Source: an uncultured Bacilli bacterium
GTDB lineage: Bacteria > Bacillota_I > Bacilli_A > RF39 > UBA660
DNA length: 40,193 nucleotides
NCBI GenBank assembly: GCA_944372455.1
Contig: CALVZF010000010.1
Span: 1 to 40,193 of the forward strand
Direction of reading: 5' to 3'
Under the pieces are notes generated by a model, which ran no database searches, had not been told where the DNA came from, and saw only the letters and a program-made list of their open reading frames with translations. Shown in pieces: positions 25,323 to 32,965 of this stretch. How positions within the stretch are numbered: the stretch's first letter is position 1; each line of letters begins with the position of its first letter. Made by a program: the position numbers and the translations under genes.

Positions 25323-26348
25323 ATGAATAACATTTATAATTATACTATTGAAGAACTTGAGTCTTATTTTATAAATAATGGTGATAAAAAATTTAAAGCT
25401 CACCAAATTTATGAATGGCTATATAGAAAAAGAATAGATAATTTTGATAAAATGCGTAATATAAAAAAAGAAATCATAGATAAAATTAAGAATGAGTTTT
25501 GTATTGATAAAATAAAAATAGTAGCTGTTAGAAAAGGTAAAGATACCCAAAAGTTTTTATTTGAATTATTAGACGGAAACTATATAGAAGCAGTACTTAT
25601 GAAACATGATTACGGAAACAGTTTATGTGTTTCTAGTCAAGTAGGATGTAACATGGGATGTAAATTTTGTGAAAGTGGAAGATTAAAAAAAGTAAGAAAT
25701 TTAGAAACTTATGAAATGGTAGAACAAATTTTGATAATAGAAGAAAAACTAAACTTAAGAATTTCACATGTAGTCTTAATGGGTATAGGAGAACCTTTTG
25801 ATAACTATAAAAATGTATTAAATTTTATTAAAATAATTAATTATCCAAAAGGAATCGCAATAGGGGCTAGACATATAACGGTTTCTACTTGTGGGATTAT
25901 AAAAAAAATAAAAGAGTTTGCACAAGAAGATTTACAGGTGAATTTAGCTATAAGTCTTCATGCTCCTAATGATGAGATAAGAAATAGAATTATGCCAATT
26001 AATAAAGTAAACAATATTAGTGAACTTATGAGAACAATTAAAGAATATATAAAAACAACTAATAGAAGAGTAACATTTGAATATATTATGTTAGATAATA
26101 TAAATGATACCGAAAAATGTGCGACTGAACTAGCTAAAATGTTAACAGGAATAAATTGTTATGTTAACTTAATTCCATACAATGAAACAGAAAATATTGG
26201 ATTTAAACGTAGTAATAGTGACAAAATTACCAAATTTTATGATATACTTAAAAAGAATAAAATAAATGTTACAATTAGAAGAGAGTTTGGTTCTTTAATT
26301 GACGCAGCATGTGGACAACTAAGAGCTAAGAAGGAGAGAGTAATATGA
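25323..26348 (+). CDS. rlmN: 23S rRNA A2503/tRNA A37 C2-methyltransferase RlmN
   Basis: This 341-residue radical SAM enzyme methylates C2 of adenine 2503 in 23S rRNA and A37 in some tRNAs. It has the radical SAM cysteines C-x3-C-x2-C (109, 113, 116), LMGIGEPFDNYKNV, RHITVSTCGI, LAISLHAPNDEIRNRIMPI, and the catalytic C-terminal Cys330 in DAACGQLRAKKE. The C-terminal ending and its neighbours favour housekeeping RlmN over the resistance enzyme Cfr. Ribosome site GGAAGTGG. Its stop overlaps the prpC start (ATGA). The gene order rlmN-prpC-prkC-rsgA-rpe is that of Bacillus subtilis. Confidence 0.95.
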   Translation: MNNIYNYTIEELESYFINNGDKKFKAHQIYEWLYRKRIDNFDKMRNIKKEIIDKIKNEFCIDKIKIVAVRKGKDTQKFLFELLDGNYIEAVLMKHDYGNSLCVSSQVGCNMGCKFCESGRLKKVRNLETYEMVEQILIIEEKLNLRISHVVLMGIGEPFDNYKNVLNFIKIINYPKGIAIGARHITVSTCGIIKKIKEFAQEDLQVNLAISLHAPNDEIRNRIMPINKVNNISELMRTIKEYIKTTNRRVTFEYIMLDNINDTEKCATELAKMLTGINCYVNLIPYNETENIGFKRSNSDKITKFYDILKKNKINVTIRREFGSLIDAACGQLRAKKERVI

Positions 26349-27097
26349 AAAGTTTTTACTTAACAGATGCTGGAAAAGTAAGAGATCATAATGAAGATAG
26401 TGTAACTATCGTTAAAAATAAAAATGGAGAAATATTAATGGCAGTAGCTGATGGAATGGGTGGACACAAAGCTGGAGAAGTAGCAAGTTCTATCGCAATA
26501 AGTCATTTAGGAAAAAGGTTTTCAGATATTTCTAGTGTAGGAATTAAACAAGATGCCATTAACTGGTTAAAAGATACTGTTAATGAAGTCAACGCTTTAA
26601 TTTTTAAATATACTAACGAACATGAAGAAAGCACAGGAATGGGTACTACCTTAGTTTGTGCACTTATAACTAAAGATTTTATCTTAATGGGAAATATTGG
26701 TGATAGTTCTGGTTTTGTATTAAGAGATAAAAAAATTCATAAAATTACACAAGACCATACATTAGTTAACTTACTTGTCAAATCAGGAGAATTAACTGAA
26801 GAAGAAGCATTACATCATCCAAAGAAAAATGTTTTAATGAAAGCTTTAGGAGCTAACGAAATAGTAGAGTTAGATATCTTTGATGTAGAAACTAATATTG
26901 AAGGTATTTTACTATGTAGTGATGGACTTACCAATATGCTTACATTTGAGCAAATAGAAAAAGTTATTACTGATGAAGAGTTAGATATAGAAGATAGAAT
27001 AATTAAACTTATAAGAAAAAGTAATGCTAGAGGTGGATTAGATAATATATCTATAGCATATCTTGAAAAAGAAAGTGGTGACATTAGTGATAATTAA
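26345..27097 (+). CDS. prpC: PP2C-type Ser/Thr phosphatase PrpC
   Basis: This 250-residue metal-dependent phosphatase reverses phosphorylation by the PASTA kinase encoded next. Metal ligands and motifs are DHNEDS (Asp18), VADGMGGHKAGEVA (Asp36), STGMGTTLVCALI, GNIGDSSGFVLR, QDHTLVNLL, LLCSDGLTNML and GGLDNISIAYLE. All are intact and the length is usual. It overlaps rlmN by four bases and prkC by eleven, so translation is coupled and kinase and phosphatase are made together. Confidence 0.95.
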   Translation: MKSFYLTDAGKVRDHNEDSVTIVKNKNGEILMAVADGMGGHKAGEVASSIAISHLGKRFSDISSVGIKQDAINWLKDTVNEVNALIFKYTNEHEESTGMGTTLVCALITKDFILMGNIGDSSGFVLRDKKIHKITQDHTLVNLLVKSGELTEEEALHHPKKNVLMKALGANEIVELDIFDVETNIEGILLCSDGLTNMLTFEQIEKVITDEELDIEDRIIKLIRKSNARGGLDNISIAYLEKESGDISDN

Positions 27098-28925
27098 GGG
27101 GCAAAAAATTAATGATAGATATCAAATCATTAAATCAATTGGCGAAGGTGGTATGGCTAATGTTTATTTAGCTTACGATACAATTTTAGATAGAAATGTG
27201 GCACTAAAAGTCTTAAGAGGAGACTTATCTAATGATGAGAAATTTGTTAGAAGATTTCAAAGAGAAGCTCTTTCTGCTAGTAGTCTATCACATCCTAATA
27301 TTGTAGAAATGTACGACGTAGGAGAAGATGATGGACAATATTATATTGTAATGGAATATGTTGAAGGTAAAACATTAAAACAATTAATTAAAAGAAGAGG
27401 CGCACTTACTTTAAATGAAGTAATTGATATTATGCTTCAATTAACTGATGGGATCGCGCATGCTCATGATTCATATATAATTCATAGAGATATCAAACCA
27501 CAAAATATTATGATTATGGAAAATGGTTTAGTTAAAATTACCGATTTTGGAATTGCAATGGCACTTAATTCTACCCAATTAACTCAAACTAATTCTGTAA
27601 TGGGGTCAGTACATTATTTGCCTCCTGAACAAGCAAACGGTAAAGGCGCTAGTGTTAAATGTGATATTTATTCTCTTGGAATATTAATGTTTGAACTTTT
27701 AACTGGTTCAATTCCATTCAAAGGAGAAAATGCTGTAGAAATAGCTTTAAAACAAATGAAAGAACCACTACCAGATGTAACTTTAATTAATCCCGAAATT
27801 CCGCAATCAATTGAAAATATATTATTAAAAGCTACCGCTAAAAATCCTAAAAATAGATATAACGATGCTAGAGAAATGCATAAAGATTTAGAAACTGCTT
27901 TAAATGAAGATAGGAAAAATGAAAAAAGATATGTATATGAATATCCAGAAAATGATTTAGATGATACTAAAATAATGGAAAAAATTAGCGATGTAAATAA
28001 ACAAGAGAATGATATTGATAATATAGCTACCAAAATAGACAACGAAGATAAAAAAGAAAAGAAAAAAAGCAAATTAGCAATCATAATTTCAACAGTAATA
28101 GTAGCGATTCTTGTTGTGGCGCTAATCATATATTTTTCTGCTACTAAAGCTCAAAATAAACCAATTAAAATTCCAGATGTAACAGATATGACAGTAGTAG
28201 AAGCAGAAGAAAAACTAGAAAAAGCTGGTTTTGAAGTAGCACTAGAAACTAAAAAGATAGATAGCGATGATATAGAAGCTGGAAGAGTAGTAAAAACTTC
28301 ACCAGCAATAGGAAGAACCGTAAAAAAAGGTACTAAAATTACTTTATATGAATCAACTGGGGTAGCTGATATAGAAATGGAAAACTACATTGGTAAAAAT
28401 TATTTAGAAGTAAAAGTACTTTTAGAAGAAGTAAAAAAATTAAAAGTGGTTGTTGAAAAGAAAAATGTAGATGATATTACAGAAGTAGAAGAAAATATTA
28501 TAATTGATCAAAACCCAAAAGAAGGTACTAAAGTATCTGAAGGTTCAACAGTTACACTATATATACCAAATATGAATTATTATCCAGATATGGTATCTGA
28601 AAAATGGACTTTAGAAGATGTAAAAGAATTTGCTACTAAATACAATTTAAACTTAACAGTTACTGAAAAAGAATCAACTACTGTTGATCCTGGAATTGTA
28701 ATTTGGCAAAGTAGAAGAAGTGGTTCAGCGATTGCTGAAGGAGCAAGCTTTGAAGTCAATATTTCCAAAGCTCCAGAAATAATAGAAGAAGAACCTAATA
28801 ATGAAGAAGATTCTATAGATAATAGTGATAATCAAAACAATGATAACAATAATAATAACAATAACAATTCCAACAATAACACAAATGAATCCACCACTAC
28901 TACATCATCAAAAAAGAAACAATGA
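27087..28925 (+). CDS. prkC: PASTA-domain Ser/Thr protein kinase PrkC (Stk1)
   Basis: This 612-residue membrane kinase senses muropeptides or lipid II and phosphorylates division, translation and metabolic proteins. The kinase domain has GEGGMANVYLA, catalytic Lys41 (VALK), HRD at 133-135 and DFG at 153-155. A Lys-rich juxtamembrane stretch, one membrane helix (about 332-352) and three PASTA repeats (about 360-424, 425-494, 495-561) follow, then a 50-residue Glu- and Asn-rich tail. GTG 27087 is the start: GGTGA (27077-27081) precedes it, and the protein then begins like Bacillus PrkC. It overlaps prpC by eleven bases and rsgA by four. Confidence 0.95.
   Translation: MIIKGQKINDRYQIIKSIGEGGMANVYLAYDTILDRNVALKVLRGDLSNDEKFVRRFQREALSASSLSHPNIVEMYDVGEDDGQYYIVMEYVEGKTLKQLIKRRGALTLNEVIDIMLQLTDGIAHAHDSYIIHRDIKPQNIMIMENGLVKITDFGIAMALNSTQLTQTNSVMGSVHYLPPEQANGKGASVKCDIYSLGILMFELLTGSIPFKGENAVEIALKQMKEPLPDVTLINPEIPQSIENILLKATAKNPKNRYNDAREMHKDLETALNEDRKNEKRYVYEYPENDLDDTKIMEKISDVNKQENDIDNIATKIDNEDKKEKKKSKLAIIISTVIVAILVVALIIYFSATKAQNKPIKIPDVTDMTVVEAEEKLEKAGFEVALETKKIDSDDIEAGRVVKTSPAIGRTVKKGTKITLYESTGVADIEMENYIGKNYLEVKVLLEEVKKLKVVVEKKNVDDITEVEENIIIDQNPKEGTKVSEGSTVTLYIPNMNYYPDMVSEKWTLEDVKEFATKYNLNLTVTEKESTTVDPGIVIWQSRRSGSAIAEGASFEVNISKAPEIIEEEPNNEEDSIDNSDNQNNDNNNNNNNNSNNNTNESTTTTSSKKKQ
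28820..28885 (+). repeat. Asn-codon (AAT/AAC) simple repeat in the prkC tail
   Basis: A run of AAT/AAC codons with a few GAT, encoding an Asn-rich stretch of about 20 residues beyond the last PASTA repeat. Such triplet tracts can change length by slippage without shifting frame. Confidence 0.75.
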
Positions 28926-29758
28926 ATGGAATAATAATTAAATCTCTTAGCGATTTATATACTGTAAAAACCAAAGAACAAATAGTAGAGTGTAAAGCAA
29001 GAGGTGTATTTAGAAATAAAAAAATTACACCTTTAGTGGGGGATAAAGTAGAAATAGATTTAGATAAAAAAATTATTACTAATATATTAGAACGCAAAAA
29101 TTTACTTGTAAGACCGCCACTTGCAAATGTTGATCAAGTAGTAATAATAACAAGTGCAAAAAAACCAGATTTTCAAGATAATTTGTTAGATAAAATGATA
29201 ACACTTTTAGAATATAATAAAATTGAACCAATAATTTGTTTTACCAAGTTAGATTTATGTAATAAACAAGAAATAAAACAAATAAAACAAATTATGAAAT
29301 ATTATAAAAAAATAGGTTACAAAGTTTTAACTAATAAGAATTTAAGAAAAATTAAAAAAATATTTAAAAACAAACTAACAGTATTCGCAGGACAAAGCGG
29401 AGCAGGTAAATCTACTTTGATAAATAAATTAGATAAAAATTTAAAACTTAAAACTAACGAAATATCTAAAGCTTTAAATAGAGGTAAACATACAACAAGA
29501 CACGTGGAATTATTTTCCATATATAATGGAATGGTAGCAGATACTCCTGGTTTTTCTTCTTTTGATTTAAAAGAAATACCTAAAATGGAATTTCAAAATT
29601 TATTTAGAGAAATTAAAAAGTTTAAAAATTTATGTACTTATCAAGATTGTTCACACATTAATGAAAAAGAATGTAATATTAAAAAATTAGTTCAAAATGG
29701 TACAATTAAAAAATCTAGATATGAAAATTATAAAAGATTTTGGATGGATGGTGAATAA
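28922..29758 (+). CDS. rsgA: Ribosome small subunit GTPase RsgA (YloQ/CpgA)
   Basis: This 278-residue circularly permuted GTPase checks late 30S assembly. Motif order is G4 (TKLD, 108-111), G1 (GQSGAGKST, 157-165), G2 (RGKHTTRH) and G3 (DTPGF, 207-211). An OB-like N-terminal part precedes them and a zinc knuckle follows (Cys238, Cys243, His245, Cys251). It starts by an ATGA overlap with prkC. In Bacillus the homologue is a PrkC substrate, which fits its operon position. Confidence 0.96.
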   Translation: MNGIIIKSLSDLYTVKTKEQIVECKARGVFRNKKITPLVGDKVEIDLDKKIITNILERKNLLVRPPLANVDQVVIITSAKKPDFQDNLLDKMITLLEYNKIEPIICFTKLDLCNKQEIKQIKQIMKYYKKIGYKVLTNKNLRKIKKIFKNKLTVFAGQSGAGKSTLINKLDKNLKLKTNEISKALNRGKHTTRHVELFSIYNGMVADTPGFSSFDLKEIPKMEFQNLFREIKKFKNLCTYQDCSHINEKECNIKKLVQNGTIKKSRYENYKRFWMDGE

Positions 29759-30400
29759 ATGGTTAAAATATCAACTTCAATATTATCTATTAAAGATAAT
29801 ATTATTGAAAAAATTAAAATATTAAATACCACCAATACAGATTACATTCACTATGACATTATGGATGGAAGTTTTGTTTCTAATACCTCTTTTTCATTTG
29901 AAGAAATAAAAGAACTCAATAAATATGTTACTAAACCTTTAGATATTCATTTAATGGTGCAAGATCCTAAATCCTATATTCATTTTTATAAATCAATGAA
30001 TCCAGAGTATATAACTATTCATTATGAAATTGATAATTTAGAAGCTAATATTAAATTAATTAAAAATAATAATATTAAAGTAGGAGTAAGTATTAAACCA
30101 AATACTGATATAGAAAAAATATATAAATTACTTGATAAAATAGATTTAGTATTAATTATGAGTGTAGAACCAGGGTTTGGAGGTCAAACTTTTATTGAAA
30201 ACTCCTTAGATAAAATTAAAAAATTAAAAGAATATATAAATAATCATAATTTAAATACAGTAATAGAAGTAGACGGTGGAATTAATGATATTACTGCTAA
30301 AAGTTGTATTAGAATGGGTGTAGATATATTAGTTAGTGGAAGTTATATTACAAATAGCGATAATTATCAAGATAAAATAGAATTACTTAAAAAGGTTTAA
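29759..30400 (+). CDS. rpe: Ribulose-phosphate 3-epimerase
   Basis: This 213-residue TIM-barrel enzyme of the pentose phosphate pathway interconverts ribulose-5-P and xylulose-5-P. The motifs are YIHYDIMDGSFV (metal His and catalytic Asp), PLDIHLMVQDP, VLIMSVEPGFGGQTFI, VIEVDGGIND (second catalytic Asp) and ILVSGSYI. The usual APSILSAD start is altered to STSILSIKD and FVPN to FVSN, but the catalytic residues are intact. The ATG follows the rsgA stop directly, with GGTGA at 29750-29754 inside the rsgA end. It closes the operon. Confidence 0.92.
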   Translation: MVKISTSILSIKDNIIEKIKILNTTNTDYIHYDIMDGSFVSNTSFSFEEIKELNKYVTKPLDIHLMVQDPKSYIHFYKSMNPEYITIHYEIDNLEANIKLIKNNNIKVGVSIKPNTDIEKIYKLLDKIDLVLIMSVEPGFGGQTFIENSLDKIKKLKEYINNHNLNTVIEVDGGINDITAKSCIRMGVDILVSGSYITNSDNYQDKIELLKKV

Positions 30401-30413
30401 GATTCTATTTTTT
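30379..30413 (+). terminator. Terminator at the end of rpe
   Basis: AGAAT-(TA)-CTTAAA / TTTAAG-ATTCT with a four-base loop and a two-base bulge, then six T. The left arm is inside the rpe coding region. Confidence 0.65.
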
Positions 30414-30430
30414 ACATATTAAATTTTATA

Positions 30431-30459
30431 TTGAAAAAAGTTTACAATAAAGCTATAAT
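30431..30459 (+). promoter_or_regulatory. Strong promoter of the second SipW-type protein gene
   Basis: TTGAAA (30431-30436), exactly 17 bases, perfect TATAAT (30454-30459). It shares ATATTGAAAAAAG with the promoter at 9827. AGAAGGAGA follows as ribosome site, leaving a leader of about 15 bases. Confidence 0.85.
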
Positions 30460-30479
30460 AAAATAGAAGGAGAATTAAT

Positions 30480-31871
30480 ATGAATAAGGAAAAAAGAAAT
30501 ATTTTACTATCAATAGTTGGGATAATAGTTTTAATAGCAGGAATTGCTGGCTTAACTATCGCATATTTTAGATCACGTGCAGAAAGTGAGAAATTTATAA
30601 TAACTAGTAAATCAATGACTATAAAATTTGATGATCCTGATGGTTCATTAATTAGAGCTACTGAAATAGAACCAATAACAGAATCAGAAATTTTAACTAA
30701 AGCTACTAAAAAAACTTTTTCTATTTCAAAACTTGAAAATACTTCTAAAGATGTCTATGTAAAAATAGGCTTAGGAAATTTAAGCTTAACTGATAATTTT
30801 AAAGATTACGATTTAAAATGGGCATTGTATCAAGGAAATAATAAGGTTACAACAGGAACATTTGTGCAAACATTAGATGGAAGTACAAGTATAAATTTAG
30901 CAAACAATATTTTATTAAATAGTACAACTCCTATTGAATATAACTTATATATTTGGATTAATGAAACGAACCAAGATCAATCAGAATTAATGAATGGAAC
31001 TTTAACTGGTAAAATAATAGTAGATGGTGAAACTTATCAAAGAAATACTTTGGCAGGTAACATATTAAAAGAAAGTGTTAAAACAAATACACCAAACTTT
31101 AATTTTAATACAGGAACACAAATAATAAATAGTGAAGATCCATATAATACAATATATGATATAACAGATGAAAAAGGATTATATGTACAACAAAATGATA
31201 GTAGTAAAAGTGCCTTTGGTTTTCCAGTATATTACTATAGAGGAGAAGTAACAAATAACTATGTATCTTTTGGAAATTATATATGGAGAATAATGGGAAT
31301 AAATGAAGATGGAACGATAAAATTAATAAAGAGTAGTGATATAGGTGCATACAAATATTCAAGTAGTGAAGAATGTGGTGATGAAACAGGTAATTGTGAT
31401 AATCAAAATGGATATGAAGAAAGTAATATAAAAACAACAGTTGAAAATTGGTATACAACGAATTTAACTTCCGCACAAAGTAATAAAATAGTAACACATT
31501 CATATTGTTCTAATAATTTAGAGAGTACAAAACTTACTCAAGCAAGCTTTGTATGTGATAATAGTAGTGAAATAGTAAATACCAAAATAGCAATTCCAAC
31601 AACAGATGATTTATTATATGCAGGATTATTTGAAGAAGACTCTGGAAGGACAGTACAAAACTATATAGGAAATACAAGTGATGCATTTACAATGACAAGA
31701 ATTGCAAGCGTTCCTAATAATAGATATGTATATTCATTTAATCGTGGAATAGTAAATGATTATGGCTTAGTTGGAAGAAGTTTTAGAGTAATTCCTATTA
31801 TTAATTTAAAAGCTGATACTATTATTTCCGATGGTAATGGAACTGAATCAAATCCTTATGTTATTGGATAA
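30480..31871 (+). CDS. SipW-type secreted surface protein, paralogue of the protein at the right edge
   Basis: This 463-residue protein has a basic start, a hydrophobic segment (about 9-28) ending GLTIAYFRSRAESEKF, then SKSMTIKFDDPDGSLIRA: the TasA/camelysin-like signal recognised by SipW. Residues about 30-185 form the TasA-like beta domain. The rest holds a domain of unknown role common in gut Bacillota surface proteins (FGNYIWRIMGINEDGTIKLI, four cysteines at about 298-365, ending RSFRVIPIINL and ESNPYVIG). The N-terminal module is very similar to the partial protein at 39793 (shared FKD-DL-WALY block) and more distantly to the one at 9886. It is monocistronic, with a strong promoter and terminator, so it is probably abundant. 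Function is unknown. Confidence 0.8.
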   Translation: MNKEKRNILLSIVGIIVLIAGIAGLTIAYFRSRAESEKFIITSKSMTIKFDDPDGSLIRATEIEPITESEILTKATKKTFSISKLENTSKDVYVKIGLGNLSLTDNFKDYDLKWALYQGNNKVTTGTFVQTLDGSTSINLANNILLNSTTPIEYNLYIWINETNQDQSELMNGTLTGKIIVDGETYQRNTLAGNILKESVKTNTPNFNFNTGTQIINSEDPYNTIYDITDEKGLYVQQNDSSKSAFGFPVYYYRGEVTNNYVSFGNYIWRIMGINEDGTIKLIKSSDIGAYKYSSSEECGDETGNCDNQNGYEESNIKTTVENWYTTNLTSAQSNKIVTHSYCSNNLESTKLTQASFVCDNSSEIVNTKIAIPTTDDLLYAGLFEEDSGRTVQNYIGNTSDAFTMTRIASVPNNRYVYSFNRGIVNDYGLVGRSFRVIPIINLKADTIISDGNGTESNPYVIG

Positions 31872-31876
31872 AATTA

Positions 31877-31912
31877 AAAAAACTGATAAGTTTTAAACTT
31901 ATCAGTTTTTTC
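31877..31912 (+). terminator. Terminator after the second SipW-type gene
   Basis: A 14-bp inverted repeat with core AACTGATAAG / CTTATCAGTT (arms 31877-31890 and 31898-31911), seven-base loop and a T run. Confidence 0.87.
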
Positions 31913-31977
31913 ATATTTTATAATTTAATGCATATTATTTACCGTGGGGAAAGTTGATACACTCTTATTTTTTAATT

Positions 31978-32006
31978 TTGACAAATAATACTAATTATGA
32001 TAATAT
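31978..32006 (+). promoter_or_regulatory. Promoter of the small two-helix membrane protein gene
   Basis: A perfect TTGACA (31978-31983), 17 bases, then TAATAT (32001-32006). GATAAT two bases earlier is an alternative -10. GGAGG lies before the start codon. Confidence 0.65.
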
Positions 32007-32031
32007 TAATGCATAATATGGAGGCTGTAAC

Positions 32032-32349
32032 ATGTATGTAGATTTAATTGTATTATTTGTTTTTTTAGTAATAGTTATTATCTATTCTAAAAAATTTCCT
32101 ACATATATATTTGGATTTGCAATGACTGATATATTTTTTAGAATTTTGAATTTTTTAAAAAATAATATCCCAATTTCAGGTATTAAAGGAGAATTAAGCA
32201 AATATGTACCTAGTTCTATTCCAAGTATAATAGACAAATATACTGATGGAACAATAAGTCTATTACTTACTTGGGGTTATGTAATTATTATGATAATATT
32301 TTTATATTTCATAGTAAAAATATTTATTAAAAGAAAGAAAATCGTTTAA
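32032..32349 (+). CDS. Small two-helix membrane protein of unknown function
   Basis: This 105-residue protein has an N-terminal helix (about 3-20), a second, partly amphipathic segment (about 26-45), a polar loop with SISGIKGELSKYVPSS-like composition, and a C-terminal helix (about 76-97) ending in a Lys/Arg tail. I do not recognise a family. GGAGG at ideal spacing and its own promoter and terminator support it as a real gene. It is monocistronic, so context does not suggest a job. Confidence 0.72.
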   Translation: MYVDLIVLFVFLVIVIIYSKKFPTYIFGFAMTDIFFRILNFLKNNIPISGIKGELSKYVPSSIPSIIDKYTDGTISLLLTWGYVIIMIIFLYFIVKIFIKRKKIV

Positions 32350-32375
32350 AATCCACTTATTAAGTGGATTTTTAC
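32349..32375 (+). terminator. Terminator after the small membrane protein gene
   Basis: AAATCCACTTA / TAAGTGGATTT, an 11-bp near-continuous palindrome followed by T residues. It overlaps the stop codon by one base. Confidence 0.78.
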
Positions 32376-32381
32376 ATTTTT

Positions 32382-32422
32382 TTGACATAAAATTTGACAA
32401 AGTTAAATAATTTTGGTATAAT
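32382..32422 (+). promoter_or_regulatory. Consensus promoter with tandem -35 elements
   Basis: Two perfect TTGACA hexamers (32382-32387 and 32394-32399) lie 12 bases apart. The second is exactly 17 bases from a perfect extended -10 (TGG-TATAAT, 32414-32422). This is the best match to the sigma-A consensus in the window. Confidence 0.9.
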
Positions 32423-32478
32423 TTATGCACATTAAGAAAAGAGTAATTAGGGGTTACTTTAATGTGGGGGTTGAAATT

Positions 32479-32895
32479 ATGAAAAACAGTTATATTATTG
32501 AATATTTAGATGAGAACGAATTTAGAAAAAGAGAAAGAGCACTTAAAAAGTACAATATGCTTGCTTATAAAAAATTTGTTTTTGAATATTGTCCAAAATT
32601 TAGAGAGGGAGAATTTATTGGTACACTTATATCAAAAGATTCAAAACAAAACATTGAGACTTACGAATTAAAATTGCCAACTGATGATATGTTTGTCAAA
32701 GTTCATGGTGATATAATATTACATTATATGGTTTATAGAAATAATAATATTGTAATGTTAAACACAATAACACCAGACTCAATTTTGGATGAAGGACACA
32801 GAACAGAACTTACTACCTATAAAGGTGTAGTTGTATCTAAAGAACATCAAGATAAAGATATGTTTAAAATTAATTTACTTAATATGTTACAATAA
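32479..32895 (+). CDS. Unknown soluble protein driven by a consensus promoter
   Basis: This 138-residue protein begins MKNSYIIEYLDENEFRKRER and looks like a mixed alpha/beta soluble protein (ELKLPTDDMFVKVHGDIILHYMVY, TPDSILDEGHRTELTTYKGV). It has no signal or membrane helix. I do not recognise a family. ATG 32479 follows a G-rich site (GGGGGTTGA, 32466-32474). An earlier in-frame ATG at 32425 falls at the predicted transcription start and is rejected. The gene has a perfect promoter with tandem -35 hexamers and its own terminator, so it is likely strongly expressed. Confidence 0.72.
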   Translation: MKNSYIIEYLDENEFRKRERALKKYNMLAYKKFVFEYCPKFREGEFIGTLISKDSKQNIETYELKLPTDDMFVKVHGDIILHYMVYRNNNIVMLNTITPDSILDEGHRTELTTYKGVVVSKEHQDKDMFKINLLNMLQ

Positions 32896-32916
32896 AAGTG
32901 GATCACCACTTTTTTC
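32894..32916 (+). terminator. Terminator after the unknown soluble protein gene
   Basis: AAAAGTGG / CCACTTTT (8 bp, ATCA loop) with additional T residues. It overlaps the stop codon. Confidence 0.72.
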
Positions 32917-32918
32917 TT

Positions 32919-32947
32919 TTGTATAACACCTAAAATAAAGTTAATAT
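32919..32947 (+). promoter_or_regulatory. Promoter of the YjdF-like membrane protein gene
   Basis: TTGTAT (32919-32924), 17 bases, TAATAT (32942-32947). The predicted transcript would begin near 32954, just before the GGTGG ribosome site. Confidence 0.5.
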
Positions 32948-32965
32948 TATTTATAGGTGGTAATT

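Noticed and set aside
25323-26348. Cfr-type antibiotic resistance methylase
   Set aside because: The C-terminal DAACGQLRAKKE ending and the prpC-prkC-rsgA-rpe context match housekeeping RlmN.
31105-31503. Minus-strand frame of 132 codons rich in Leu, Tyr and His inside the second SipW-type gene
   Set aside because: Its composition is what the AT-rich antisense of the ATA/GAA-rich coding strand gives. No ribosome site or promoter was found.
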